From Lachnospiraceae bacterium (GTDB lineage Bacteria; Bacillota; Clostridia; Lachnospirales; Lachnospiraceae), in NCBI GenBank assembly GCA_025758065.1, contig CP107199.1, positions 1,485,501 through 1,549,500 of the forward strand: a stretch of DNA of 64,000 nt, read 5' to 3'. The position numbers were made by a program, and so were the translations under genes. Within the stretch, counting starts at the first letter, position 1. Each line of letters begins with the position of its first letter. The notes below the pieces were generated by a model, which was not told the origin of the DNA, did not search any database, and worked only from the letters and a program-made list of their open reading frames with translations. Of the stretch, positions 28,531 to 37,428 are shown one piece after another.

Positions 28531-28733
28531 GTATATTCTTCCCGCATAGCAACCACCCGTCTGCGTATTTTGTATACACATAGCTGCCGTGCCGGGTTTT
28601 TAAACAGACAGGTGACGGTTTCACCAGACAGAAAGCCGTTTCGCCCCAGCATATCTCTTATATCAGCTTCTGAGATGATCCATACCACCTCAGCTATTTC
28701 ACCTTCACGCAGACTGGATAAAGGCTCTACCAC
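28503..28733 (-). CDS. FeoA-domain protein
   Basis: A 76-residue SH3-like protein matching FeoA: LREGEIAEVVWI opening, RDMLGRNGFLSGETVTCLF (the rLxxLGlxpG segment) and a C-terminal MREEYTKEILV strand. FeoA normally supports ferrous iron uptake through FeoB, but no feoB is visible here. It may be an orphan regulator, or part of a set split elsewhere in the genome. The end of the gene forms half of a terminator stem shared with uraA. It lies 27 bases after sfsA and is probably cotranscribed with it. Confidence 0.7.
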   Translation of the reverse strand: MVEPLSSLREGEIAEVVWIISEADIRDMLGRNGFLSGETVTCLFKNPARQLCVYKIRRRVVAMREEYTKEILVRRI

Positions 28734-28760
28734 AGTTTCACGTCCATAGTCAGTTTCTTA

Positions 28761-29570
28761 TTAAATTATATGCGGATCGTTATAAGATAACCCAGGTTGC
28801 TGCTCATGGGCTGCATGAGCAGCAATGGGATCTGCTGTGTATAGTAATCCAACCTCTACCTTTTCATCAATATTCATAGAATCTTCCTGAACGATACAGT
28901 CATATGCCAGAATATGTACCCCGGCTGCAGCTGCTGCCCGAAGGGCATCCCCGAAAGCCTTATGTGTCTCATCATTAGGATAAAATTTCCGGATCCCCTT
29001 CATCTGGATCACAAGGAGGAGAAAAGTCTCAAAGCCATCTTTTTTTGCCTGGGCCAGTCCATTTAAATGCTTCACACCCCGGATGGTAGGTGCGTCAGGG
29101 AAAAATACATTTCCCTCTTTTTCCAGAGTGACGCCCTTTACTTCCATAAAAGCAGGAACTGTTTTACCAGTTACATCATCCTTCAATTCAAAAGCAAGGT
29201 CAAACCGGGAATCCCCGTGAGTCACTTCACGTCTGATATTAGTTGGAATCCCAACGTTTTCTAAAGAAAGTCCCTTTGCCTCTTTTTCCCGCATCCATTC
29301 TAAAGCCGCCTGATTAGGTGCCTGGGAGTCCATGTTGATCAGCAGATCTCCCTTATAAACTGCGATCAGGTCATATTCCGTTTTCCGCTTCATTTCCTTT
29401 GCTTTGGGATGAAATTCCAGGACTACTCTGCATCCGGGAACTAAAAGCTCCTGACAGCGGCCTGTATTTTTTACATGGCAGGTTTTAATGTCCCCATTTA
29501 CATCCACGTAGGCAATAAAGCGGTTAGGACGTTTTAAAAATGTTCCGGTTACTATATTATCATAGGTCAT
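28761..29570 (-). CDS. sfsA: SfsA family DNA/RNA nuclease
   Basis: A 269-residue protein with the SfsA layout. The N-terminal OB-fold begins GTFLKRPNRFIAYVDVNG and continues to CHVKNTGRCQELLVPG. The C-terminal PD-(D/E)xK-like core has RFDLAFEL, FMEVKGVTLE and GLAQAKKDGFETF. The family is named for sugar fermentation stimulation, but the enzyme core is a nuclease fold. The C-terminus is about 30 residues longer than usual (LLYTADPIAAHAAHEQQP). A repeat element lies directly upstream of its start. Confidence 0.9.
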   Translation of the reverse strand: MTYDNIVTGTFLKRPNRFIAYVDVNGDIKTCHVKNTGRCQELLVPGCRVVLEFHPKAKEMKRKTEYDLIAVYKGDLLINMDSQAPNQAALEWMREKEAKGLSLENVGIPTNIRREVTHGDSRFDLAFELKDDVTGKTVPAFMEVKGVTLEKEGNVFFPDAPTIRGVKHLNGLAQAKKDGFETFLLLVIQMKGIRKFYPNDETHKAFGDALRAAAAAGVHILAYDCIVQEDSMNIDEKVEVGLLYTADPIAAHAAHEQQPGLSYNDPHII

Positions 29571-29604
29571 ATGTATGTTACCTCCAATGGATCAAAATGA
29601 TGTG

Positions 29605-29800
29605 AGTGTCAAAAGGTATTTTGACCCCTCTGATACCGAATTGCTACGTGCTTTGCATTCTCGCAATTCTAAAAACATTCGTAATCCGCTCATTTTTCTT
29701 CAAAAAATGGCTTCTTACTCATGTTTTTGGCGGGTCCCAAGTTCAAAAATCCTCCTGCAAGCAAGCTTGCATCGGATTTATGACCTTTTGACCCTGGTAT
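29605..29800. repeat. MITE-like element, copy 1
   Basis: A 195-bp element nearly identical to 34957-35150 (a handful of differences). Both ends carry GTCAAAAGGT/ACCTTTTGAC as an inverted repeat. The left end itself folds as GTCAAAA-GGTA-TTTTGAC, and GCAAGC-AA-GCTTGC lies near the right end. It sits between the divergent sfsA and thrC genes. No transposase is encoded; a 61-codon open frame across it is not gene-like. Confidence 0.75.
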
Positions 29801-30044
29801 CATCATCAAAATACGTTTGCCCAACATCTTATTAGGTTAGTATAACATATTTACAGAAGCCTAAAAACTTTTTTATATTGCGGCGTGCATTGAAATATGT
29901 TACACTTTTTCCAAAATAAGTACCAAAATAGCTTTTGACCCCAACGTATAATATCTGTTTAACGATCATTTTGCTATTAAACGGATATGTTACCTGACGG
30001 TGACATTATCATAAACATTCATAAAAAAGAGAGGAAGAAAAATC
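29801..30044 (+). promoter_or_regulatory. thrC leader region with hairpins
   Basis: TATAAT at 29947-29952 overlaps the start of a 12-bp stem, ATATCTGTTTAA/TTAAACGGATAT (29951-29988, one G-T pair), followed by ATGTTACC-TGAC-GGTGACAT (about 29987-30006). I see no T-box specifier pattern, so any attenuation mechanism is unproven. Confidence 0.4.
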
Positions 30045-31541
30045 ATGGCATTATCCTACGAAAGTACCAGAGGCGGACAGAAAGGTGTTACAGCGTCACA
30101 GGCCATTTTAAAGGGTCTGGCAGAAGACGGCGGACTTTTCATGCCTACAGAGATCCCGAGGCTGGACAAGACCTTAGAACAGCTTGCAGGAATGACCTAT
30201 CAGGAAACAGCCTATGAAGTGATGAAGCTTTTCCTGACAGATTATACAGAGGAAGAATTAAAAACCTGTATCGCAAGTGCATATGACAGCAAGTTTGATA
30301 CAGAGGAGATCGCGCCTTTAGCAAAGGCAGACGGAGCGTATTTCCTGGAGCTTTATCATGGCAGTACCATTGCTTTCAAAGACATGGCACTTTCCATTCT
30401 TCCTCATCTTATGACCACTGCTGCAAAGAAAAACCACGCAGATAAAGAAATCGTGATCTTAACTGCTACCTCCGGTGATACGGGAAAAGCTGCGATGGCA
30501 GGTTTTGCTGACGTTCCGGGAACACGTATTATCGTATTTTATCCAAAGGGCGGTGTCAGCAAGGTTCAGGAACTGCAGATGCGTACCCAGAAAGGTGATA
30601 ATACCAGCGTAGTTGCCATTCATGGAAACTTTGATGATGCACAGACCGGGGTAAAGAAGCTGTTTGGCAACAAAGAACTTGAAAAAGAAATGGCAGAGGC
30701 CGGCTTCCAGTTTTCCTCTGCAAACTCTATCAATATCGGCCGTCTGGTCCCACAGGTAGTTTATTATGTATATGCATATGCAAAACTGCTGGAAAATGAG
30801 CAGATCGAGAACGGAGAAGAGATCAACGTTGTAGTGCCTACCGGCAACTTCGGAAATATTCTTGCTGCATATTTTGCAAAGCATATGGGTGTGCCTATCA
30901 AGACCCTGATCTGCGCTTCCAATGACAACAAAGTTCTTTATGACTTCTTCACAACAGGAACCTATGACAGAAAGAGAGAATTTATCTTAACTAATTCCCC
31001 TTCCATGGATATCCTGATCTCCAGCAATTTAGAGCGTCTGATCTATTTAAGCACAGGCTGCGATGCAGCAGCAGATGCAGCTCTTATGAAAGACCTTTCT
31101 GAAAAGGGAAGTTATACAGTAACTGGGAACATGCGCCAGTTCATGTCCGATTTCAGAGGCGGTTTTGCTACAGAGGCACAGAATGAGGCAACTATCCGCA
31201 AGATCTTTGAAGATACAGGATACCTGATCGATACCCATACAGGTGTTGCAGCTACCGTTTACAATGCATATAAGGCAGAAACAGGGGATCAGACCAAGAC
31301 TGTGATCGCATCTACCGCAAGCCCATACAAGTTCTCCCACAGCGTTTTAGAGGCTATTAAAGGTAAGTCTGCTGTAGAAGGAAAGGATGAATTTGCAGTA
31401 GTAGATGAGCTGTCTGAAGTATCCGGCACACCGGTTCCAAAGGCAGTAGAAGAACTGCGCAGCGCAGTGATCCGCCACAATACAGAATGCGATGTGGATA
31501 AAATGGGTGAAACTGTAAAGAATATCCTTGGAATCGCTTAA
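30045..31541 (+). CDS. thrC: Threonine synthase
   Basis: A 498-residue PLP enzyme that makes threonine from O-phosphohomoserine. The N-terminal YESTRGGQKGVTASQAILKG and the PLP lysine in GSTIAFKDMALS (about K111) are typical, as are TATSGDTGKAAM and VVPTGNFGN. The length fits the long, fungal-like clade of ThrC that is common in clostridia. GAGAGGAAGAAAAATC precedes the ATG. It is not next to other threonine genes. Confidence 0.95.
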   Translation: MALSYESTRGGQKGVTASQAILKGLAEDGGLFMPTEIPRLDKTLEQLAGMTYQETAYEVMKLFLTDYTEEELKTCIASAYDSKFDTEEIAPLAKADGAYFLELYHGSTIAFKDMALSILPHLMTTAAKKNHADKEIVILTATSGDTGKAAMAGFADVPGTRIIVFYPKGGVSKVQELQMRTQKGDNTSVVAIHGNFDDAQTGVKKLFGNKELEKEMAEAGFQFSSANSINIGRLVPQVVYYVYAYAKLLENEQIENGEEINVVVPTGNFGNILAAYFAKHMGVPIKTLICASNDNKVLYDFFTTGTYDRKREFILTNSPSMDILISSNLERLIYLSTGCDAAADAALMKDLSEKGSYTVTGNMRQFMSDFRGGFATEAQNEATIRKIFEDTGYLIDTHTGVAATVYNAYKAETGDQTKTVIASTASPYKFSHSVLEAIKGKSAVEGKDEFAVVDELSEVSGTPVPKAVEELRSAVIRHNTECDVDKMGETVKNILGIA

Positions 31542-31683
31542 AACAGCTTCCATTTTAGGACAAGATAGAGTATAATGGATTAGTACGTTAAGAATATAAC
31601 AAAGTTATATATTTAACAAAGACAGGTATCCGGAAAATCCGGGACACAGTGCAAAATTACAGTATGTACAAGGAGGAATAAAA

Positions 31684-32547
31684 ATGTTAGTATCAGCAAA
31701 AGAAATGCTTGAAAAAGCAAGAGCAGGCAAATACGCAGTAGGACAGTTTAATATCAACAACCTTGAGTGGACCAAATCCATCCTTTTAACAGCACAGGAA
31801 TTAAATTCCCCTGTTATCCTGGGTGTATCTGAGGGCGCAGGAAAATACATGACCGGTTTCAAGACCGTAGCAGCTATGGTATCCGCTATGATCGATGAAC
31901 TGAATATCACCGTTCCTGTTGCACTGCATCTGGATCATGGTACTTATGAGGGCTGCTATAAGTGTATCAAAGCAGGATTTTCCTCCATTATGTTTGACGG
32001 TTCCCATTATCCGATCGAAGAGAATATTGACAAGACCAAGGAACTGGTAAAGATCGCACATGCTATGGGTCTGTCCTTAGAGGCTGAGGTTGGCTCCATC
32101 GGCGGCGAAGAAGATGGCGTAGTAGGTATGGGTGAATGCGCAGATCCTAATGAGTGCAAGGCTATTGCAGATCTGGGTATTGACTTCCTGGCAGCAGGTA
32201 TCGGCAACATCCATGGAAAATATCCGGCTAACTGGCAGGGATTAAACTTTGAAGTTCTGGAAAATGTTAAGAAGGCAGTTGGCGATATGCCATTAGTTCT
32301 TCACGGCGGTACCGGAATCCCGGCTGACATGATCAAGAAAGCCATCAGCCTTGGCGTTGCTAAGATCAATGTAAATACTGAATGCCAGCTGTCCTTTGCA
32401 GCAGCAACCAGAAAGTATGTTGAAGAAGGAAAAGACTTACAGGGCAAGGGCTTCGACCCAAGAAAGCTGTTAGCACCAGGCGCAGAAGCTATCAAGGCTA
32501 CTGTAAAAGAAAAAATGGAACTGTTTGGCTCCGTTGGCAAAGCCTGA
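31684..32547 (+). CDS. fba: Class II fructose-bisphosphate aldolase
   Basis: A 287-residue zinc-dependent aldolase of glycolysis. Visible motifs are AVGQFNINNLEW at the start, LHLDHG (zinc and catalytic Asp-His pair) near 80-84, EAEVGSIGGEEDG, GNIHGKY and the phosphate-binding LVLHGGTGIP. The length fits the compact bacterial class IIB type. ACAAGGAGGAATAAAA precedes the ATG. A hairpin terminator follows about 100 bases downstream. Confidence 0.95.
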   Translation: MLVSAKEMLEKARAGKYAVGQFNINNLEWTKSILLTAQELNSPVILGVSEGAGKYMTGFKTVAAMVSAMIDELNITVPVALHLDHGTYEGCYKCIKAGFSSIMFDGSHYPIEENIDKTKELVKIAHAMGLSLEAEVGSIGGEEDGVVGMGECADPNECKAIADLGIDFLAAGIGNIHGKYPANWQGLNFEVLENVKKAVGDMPLVLHGGTGIPADMIKKAISLGVAKINVNTECQLSFAAATRKYVEEGKDLQGKGFDPRKLLAPGAEAIKATVKEKMELFGSVGKA

Positions 32548-32649
32548 AAATAAAGCAGATATCACAAAATAAGTTAGTACAATACAAAATCTTTTTTTAA
32601 AAAACCACTTGCAATTTTAAAAGAAATGGTTTATTTTAAGAAAGAACGA

Positions 32650-32682
32650 AGGCGTTCTCTATATTAGGAGAGCGCCTTTTTT
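32650..32682 (+). terminator. fba terminator
   Basis: AGGCGTTCTC pairs with GAGAGCGCCT (one G-T pair) around an 8-base loop, followed by six T. Confidence 0.85.
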
Positions 32683-32824
32683 ACTACCTGATACTTTAAA
32701 CTTAAAAAAATTAGGTTTTCAGGTAAAGATAGTAAGGGATGTACTGCAAATAGCTGAAGAAAAGCATCTCGAATGAGGATTTATGGAAATCATAAAAAAT
32801 GATGCAAGAGAGGATGGAGAATCT

Positions 32825-34939
32825 ATGAGCGAAGTAGTAAGTGTTTCAGAGATGTTTGGCAAGGACGTATTTAATGACGCAGTCATGAAAGACCGCCTGC
32901 CAAAGAGTGTGTACAAAAAACTGAAAAAGACCATTGAAGATGGCGCTGAGTTGGATCCAAGTATTGCAGACGTTGTGGCACATGCCATGAAGGATTGGGC
33001 CATTGAACATGGCGCAACCCATTTTACCCACTGGTTCCAGCCGCTGACCGGAGTAACTGCTGAGAAACATGACTCCTTTATTTCAGCACCGGTAGACGGA
33101 AAAGTGATCATGGAATTCTCCGGAAAAGAACTGATCAAGGGCGAGCCTGATGCATCTTCCTTCCCATCCGGCGGTTTAAGAGCAACTTTCGAGGCAAGAG
33201 GTTATACAGTATGGGATTGTACTTCCCCAGCCTTCTTAAAAGAAGATGCTATTGGTGTTACCCTTTGCATTCCTACTTCCTTCTGCTCCTATAAGGGCGA
33301 GGCACTGGATAAGAAGACACCTCTTCTTCGTTCTATGCAGGCAGTAAACGAGCAGGCACTGCGTATCCTCCGTCTTTTCGGAAATACCACTGCAAAGCGA
33401 GTAGTTCCTTCTGTAGGACCTGAGCAGGAGTATTTCATTGTAGACCGTGCAAAATATTTACAGCGTAAAGACCTGATCTATACCGGACGTACTCTTTTCG
33501 GGGCAATGCCTCCAAAGGGACAGGAAATGGATGACCACTACTTTGGTGTTATCCGTGAGCGTATCGGTTCCTACATGAACGACTTAAATAAGGAGCTTTG
33601 GAAATTAGGTGTTCCTGCAAAAACACAGCATAACGAAGTAGCTCCTGCACAGCATGAGCTGGCACCGATCTATGAAGGTGTAAACCAGGCTGTAGACCAT
33701 AACCAGATCGTTATGGAGACTATGAAGAAAGTGGCAGAACGCCACGGACTTGCATGCCTCCTTCATGAAAAGCCATTTGCAGGTGTCAATGGTTCCGGTA
33801 AGCATAACAACTGGTCCCTGACAGCAGATGACGGTACTAACCTGATGAACCCGGGAGATACACCTCATGAGAACATCCAGTTCCTGTTAGTTCTGGCATG
33901 CATCATCAAGGCAGTAGATATCCACGCAGACCTGTTAAGAGAATCTGCTTCCAACGTAGGAAATGATCACAGACTGGGAGCAAACGAGGCACCGCCAGCG
34001 ATCATTTCTATCTTCTTAGGCGAGCAGCTGGAAGATGTCATCGATCAGCTTTGTGATACTGGTGAGGCAACTCACTCCAAGCAGGGCGGAACTTTAAAAA
34101 CAGGTGTTGATATCCTTCCTGACTTTGATAAAGACGCAACCGATAGAAACAGAACCTCTCCATTTGCATTTACAGGAAACAAGTTCGAGTTCCGTATGGT
34201 AGGTTCTTCCGACTCTATTGCATCTGCAAATACAGTATTAAATACCATTATCGCTGAAGCCTTCAAGGAAGCAGCTGACAAGCTGGAGAAGGCAGATAAC
34301 TTTGATATGGCTGTACATGACCTGATCAAGGAAACCCTGGCAGCTCACAAGAGAGTTGTATTCAATGGAAATGGTTATTCCGATGAGTGGGTAGCAGAAG
34401 CTGAGAGAAGAGGACTTCCAAACATCAAGTCTATGGTAGATGCTATTCCGGCACTGATCACAGACAAGGCTGTAAAGCTGTTTGAAGAATTCGGCGTATT
34501 CACAAAGACCGAGCTGGAGTCCAGAGTAGAAGTTGAGTATGAAGGCTATGCAAAGGCTATCAACATCGAAGCAAAGACTATGATCGATATGGCTGGAAAG
34601 CAGATCATCCCGGCTGTTATCAAATACACAACCGCTCTTGCAGCTTCCATCTCCGCAGTAAAGAGTGCTTGCCCTGAAGCAGATGTAAGCACCCAGACAG
34701 AGCTTCTGTTAGAGACCTCTGATCTTCTGGCAGAAACAAAACTGGCTCTTGCAAAACTGACTGAAATTACTGAAAAGAGCGCAGCAATGGATGGCGGCAA
34801 AAACCAGGCAGTTGCTTACCATGAGGAAGTAGTTCCTGCAATGGCAGCATTAAGAACTCCGGTAGATAAACTGGAAATGCTGGTAGACAAAGAATTATGG
34901 CCAATGCCAAGCTACGGCGACCTGATATTTGAAGTTTAA
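32825..34939 (+). CDS. glnN: Type III glutamine synthetase
   Basis: A 704-residue ammonia-assimilating enzyme of the GSIII class, which is larger than GSI. Family marks are the N-terminal VSEMFGKDVFND, PTSFCSYKGEALDKKTPLLR, GPEQEYFIVD, the Glu/His-rich QHNEVAPAQHELAPIYE, NGSGKHNNWSL and RNRTSPFAFTGNKFEFR. I chose ATG 32825 (AGGATGGAG upstream), which starts like known GSIII proteins; an in-frame ATG at 32783 would add 14 residues. A MITE-like element begins 17 bases after the stop. Confidence 0.93.
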   Translation: MSEVVSVSEMFGKDVFNDAVMKDRLPKSVYKKLKKTIEDGAELDPSIADVVAHAMKDWAIEHGATHFTHWFQPLTGVTAEKHDSFISAPVDGKVIMEFSGKELIKGEPDASSFPSGGLRATFEARGYTVWDCTSPAFLKEDAIGVTLCIPTSFCSYKGEALDKKTPLLRSMQAVNEQALRILRLFGNTTAKRVVPSVGPEQEYFIVDRAKYLQRKDLIYTGRTLFGAMPPKGQEMDDHYFGVIRERIGSYMNDLNKELWKLGVPAKTQHNEVAPAQHELAPIYEGVNQAVDHNQIVMETMKKVAERHGLACLLHEKPFAGVNGSGKHNNWSLTADDGTNLMNPGDTPHENIQFLLVLACIIKAVDIHADLLRESASNVGNDHRLGANEAPPAIISIFLGEQLEDVIDQLCDTGEATHSKQGGTLKTGVDILPDFDKDATDRNRTSPFAFTGNKFEFRMVGSSDSIASANTVLNTIIAEAFKEAADKLEKADNFDMAVHDLIKETLAAHKRVVFNGNGYSDEWVAEAERRGLPNIKSMVDAIPALITDKAVKLFEEFGVFTKTELESRVEVEYEGYAKAINIEAKTMIDMAGKQIIPAVIKYTTALAASISAVKSACPEADVSTQTELLLETSDLLAETKLALAKLTEITEKSAAMDGGKNQAVAYHEEVVPAMAALRTPVDKLEMLVDKELWPMPSYGDLIFEV

Positions 34940-34956
34940 ATACATATGATGATGTT

Positions 34957-35150
34957 GGGGTCAAAAGGTATTTTGACCCCTCTGATACCGAATTGCTACG
35001 TGCTTTGCACTCTCGCAATTCTAAAAACATTCGTAATCCGCTCATTTTTCTTCAAAAAATGGCTTCTTACTCATGTTTTTGGCGGGTCCCAAGTTCAAAA
35101 ATCCTCCTGCAAGCAAGCTTGCATCGGATTTCTGACCTTTTGACCCTGGT
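34957..35150. repeat. MITE-like element, copy 2
   Basis: Same element and orientation as 29605-29800. The left end GGGGTCAAAAGGTATTTTGA is a palindrome and the right end carries ACCTTTTGACCC. It begins just after glnN. Together the two copies form a direct repeat around thrC-fba-glnN. Confidence 0.75.
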
Positions 35151-35173
35151 ATTATACATATCAGAATCATAAT

Positions 35174-35219
35174 AAAATGCCCTTCTGGTGATATATAGCG
35201 TATCACTAAAGGGCATTTT
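35174..35219. terminator. Bidirectional hairpin terminator
   Basis: AAAATGCCCTT pairs with AAGGGCATTTT, enclosing GTGATA/TATCAC. It is followed by an A/T tract on both sides, downstream of glnN and the repeat element. Confidence 0.8.
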
Positions 35220-35328
35220 ATTTATGCCATTGTTTACCTTGCATTTTAAACTCCCTGTGCTATAATGTTCACATGTATTAAAAAACGATTGAAAATGAAC
35301 ATGCAAACAGGAAAAGGAGTCAGAATTT

Positions 35329-37212
35329 ATGGACCGACAGGCATTGGTATGCAGAAATATACTGGAAAAACCGGACATCACACAGCGGGAAATGGCGAAA
35401 AACATGGATATTTCCCTGGGAACAGTCAATGGACTGGTAAAGGAATGTCTGGCAGAGGGATATATTGCAGAGGAAGAAAATGGGAAAGAAAAACATCTTA
35501 TTCTTCTGGAAAAGGGAAAAGAGCTTTTAAAGCCCTATAAAGTAGACGGAGCACTGATCATTGCAGCCGGTTTTGGATCCCGCTTTGTGCCACTTACTTT
35601 CGAAACCCCAAAGGGTCTTCTGGAAGTTTTTGGTGAGCGCATGATCGAACGTCAGATCAAACAGCTCCATGAAGTGGGAATCTACGACATTACCATTGCA
35701 GTAGGCTATTTAAAAGAAAAATTTGAATATCTTATTGATAAATTTGATGTGAGACTGTTATACAATCCGGAGTATTCCTGTAAAAATACTCTGGCTACGG
35801 TATACAGGGCCAGAAAGTTTTTAAAGGGCCGGAATGTATACATTCTTTCATCTGATAACTGGATGCGGGAAAATATGTACCATTCCTATGAATGCGGCGC
35901 CTGGTACAGCGCAGCCCACGAAGAAGGGGAGACAAAGGAATGGTGCTTTACCTTCAATAAAAAAGGACATATCAGCGATGTGAATGTAGGTGGAAAAGAT
36001 GTATGGTTTATGTATGGTCCCGTGTATCTTTCCAGAGAGTTCTCAGCCAGGTTCCTTCCTGTTTTAGAGGCTTATTACCAGATCCCGGGAACCGAGCAGT
36101 TCTACTGGGAACAGCCTTATGTAGATATGTTAAAGGGAGAAGCAAAACACCGTCTGGAAAAAGAGGACAAAGAGCTGTTAAAACAGACAGAAGAAGCCTG
36201 TGGTGTTCCTGCATCTAAATGGGGTCAGATCGAAATGGACATCAACCGTCAGCCGGATGACCAGGTATATGAATTTGAAAACCTGGAAGAGCTGCGCCTG
36301 TTTGATACCCATTACCAGAACCACTCTGATAATGAAGCAATGGAGCTGGTGGCAGAAGTGTTCCACGTTCAGGAATCCCAGATCACAGACATTAAATGCT
36401 TAAAATCCGGAATGACCAACAAATCATTCCTGTTCCGCACTGGAGATCATCACTGTATCTGCCGTATTCCGGGACCGGGCACAGAACTTCTTATTAACAG
36501 AGAGCAGGAAAAAGAAGTTTACGATGCCATCCGTCCTTTAGGTATCACAGAACATGTGCTGTATCTGAATCCGAAGACTGGTTATAAGATCTCTGAATAC
36601 TATGAAAATACCCGCAATGCCAGCGCCGATAACTGGGATGATATGAAGCTTTGTATGGATATGGTGCGAAAGCTCCATGAAGCAGGCTTAAAAGTAGGCC
36701 ACAGCTTTGATATCAGAGAACGGATCAGCTCTTACGAGAAGCTTTGTCTGGAACATGGCGGTATTCCTTTTGAGGATTACAGCCAGGTCCGTGAATGGGT
36801 AAACCGGCTGCTGGATGCGCTGGATAAAATGCAACTTCCACAATGTTTGTGCCATATTGACGCAAATGTGGATAACTTCCTGATCTTCCCGGATCACAGT
36901 GCAAAACTTCTTGACTGGGAATATGCAGGCATGTGCGATCCGTTAATGGATGTTTCCATGTGCGCTATCTATTCTTATTATGAAGAAGAACAGACCGAAA
37001 AATTGCTGGAACTGTACTTACAGCGAAGACCGGATGACAGAGAGCGGTTCATTACCTATGCAGATGCGGCTTTGGGCGGTTTCCTCTGGTGCTTATGGGC
37101 TGTATACAAGGCAAGTCTGGGAGAAGAATTTGGAGAGTATACCATTATCATGTACCGGTATGCAAAACGATATTATAAGAAACTGATGAAGGAACTGCCG
37201 CAGTTCTTTTAG
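35329..37212 (+). CDS. Winged-helix/LicC-like cytidylyltransferase/LicA-like choline kinase fusion
   Basis: A 627-residue three-domain protein. Residues 1-65 are a winged helix (ITQREMAKNMDISLGTVNGL). Residues 72-300 are a nucleotidyltransferase with GALIIAAGFGSRFVPLT and the PKGLLEV lysine. Residues 335-620 are a choline/ethanolamine kinase fold with CHIDANVDNFL (catalytic Asp and Asn) and LLDWEYAG (metal Asp). The two catalytic domains match the LicC and LicA steps that turn choline into CDP-choline for decorating teichoic acid or glycans. Choline-binding-repeat proteins follow directly, so this enzyme could make the ligand they bind. The N-terminal DNA-binding-like domain suggests regulation, but its target is unknown. 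Confidence 0.85.
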   Translation: MDRQALVCRNILEKPDITQREMAKNMDISLGTVNGLVKECLAEGYIAEEENGKEKHLILLEKGKELLKPYKVDGALIIAAGFGSRFVPLTFETPKGLLEVFGERMIERQIKQLHEVGIYDITIAVGYLKEKFEYLIDKFDVRLLYNPEYSCKNTLATVYRARKFLKGRNVYILSSDNWMRENMYHSYECGAWYSAAHEEGETKEWCFTFNKKGHISDVNVGGKDVWFMYGPVYLSREFSARFLPVLEAYYQIPGTEQFYWEQPYVDMLKGEAKHRLEKEDKELLKQTEEACGVPASKWGQIEMDINRQPDDQVYEFENLEELRLFDTHYQNHSDNEAMELVAEVFHVQESQITDIKCLKSGMTNKSFLFRTGDHHCICRIPGPGTELLINREQEKEVYDAIRPLGITEHVLYLNPKTGYKISEYYENTRNASADNWDDMKLCMDMVRKLHEAGLKVGHSFDIRERISSYEKLCLEHGGIPFEDYSQVREWVNRLLDALDKMQLPQCLCHIDANVDNFLIFPDHSAKLLDWEYAGMCDPLMDVSMCAIYSYYEEEQTEKLLELYLQRRPDDRERFITYADAALGGFLWCLWAVYKASLGEEFGEYTIIMYRYAKRYYKKLMKELPQFF

Positions 37213-37307
37213 AGATCCCAACTGCCAGGTTTCAGAAAATTGTAATAAAAATGTTAATCATGGAAAGTTCATTTGTGATATACTTGATTAAGAACAAAAA
37301 AACTGAC

Positions 37308-37380
37308 CGAACAGTGAAAACAGATCAGTAGAAAGCAGACCAACAAAAGCAGAACAGTGAAAAGCGGATCAGTGAAAAAT
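37308..37380 (+). repeat. Degenerate 14-15-nt tandem repeat in a leader
   Basis: Five successive units of the form AGAACAGTGAAAAGC (variants with GATCAGTAGAAAGC, GACCAACAAAAGC and GGATCAGTGAAAAAT) lie between a possible -10 (TATACT, 37279-37284) and the ribosome site of the choline-binding protein gene. Confidence 0.5.
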
Positions 37381-37428
37381 ATAGAAAAGAAAAAGAGATC
37401 ACGATACACAAATAACAGGAGGAGAGAC

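Noticed and set aside
29606..29791. 61-codon open frame across the MITE-like element, with a near-identical frame at 34946-35143
   Set aside because: The frame lies wholly inside a palindromic non-coding repeat, has no ribosome site, and its protein has no gene-like features; it is open only because the DNA is repeated.
29801..30044. T-box leader before thrC
   Set aside because: No T-box antiterminator sequence or terminator was found; only simple hairpins.
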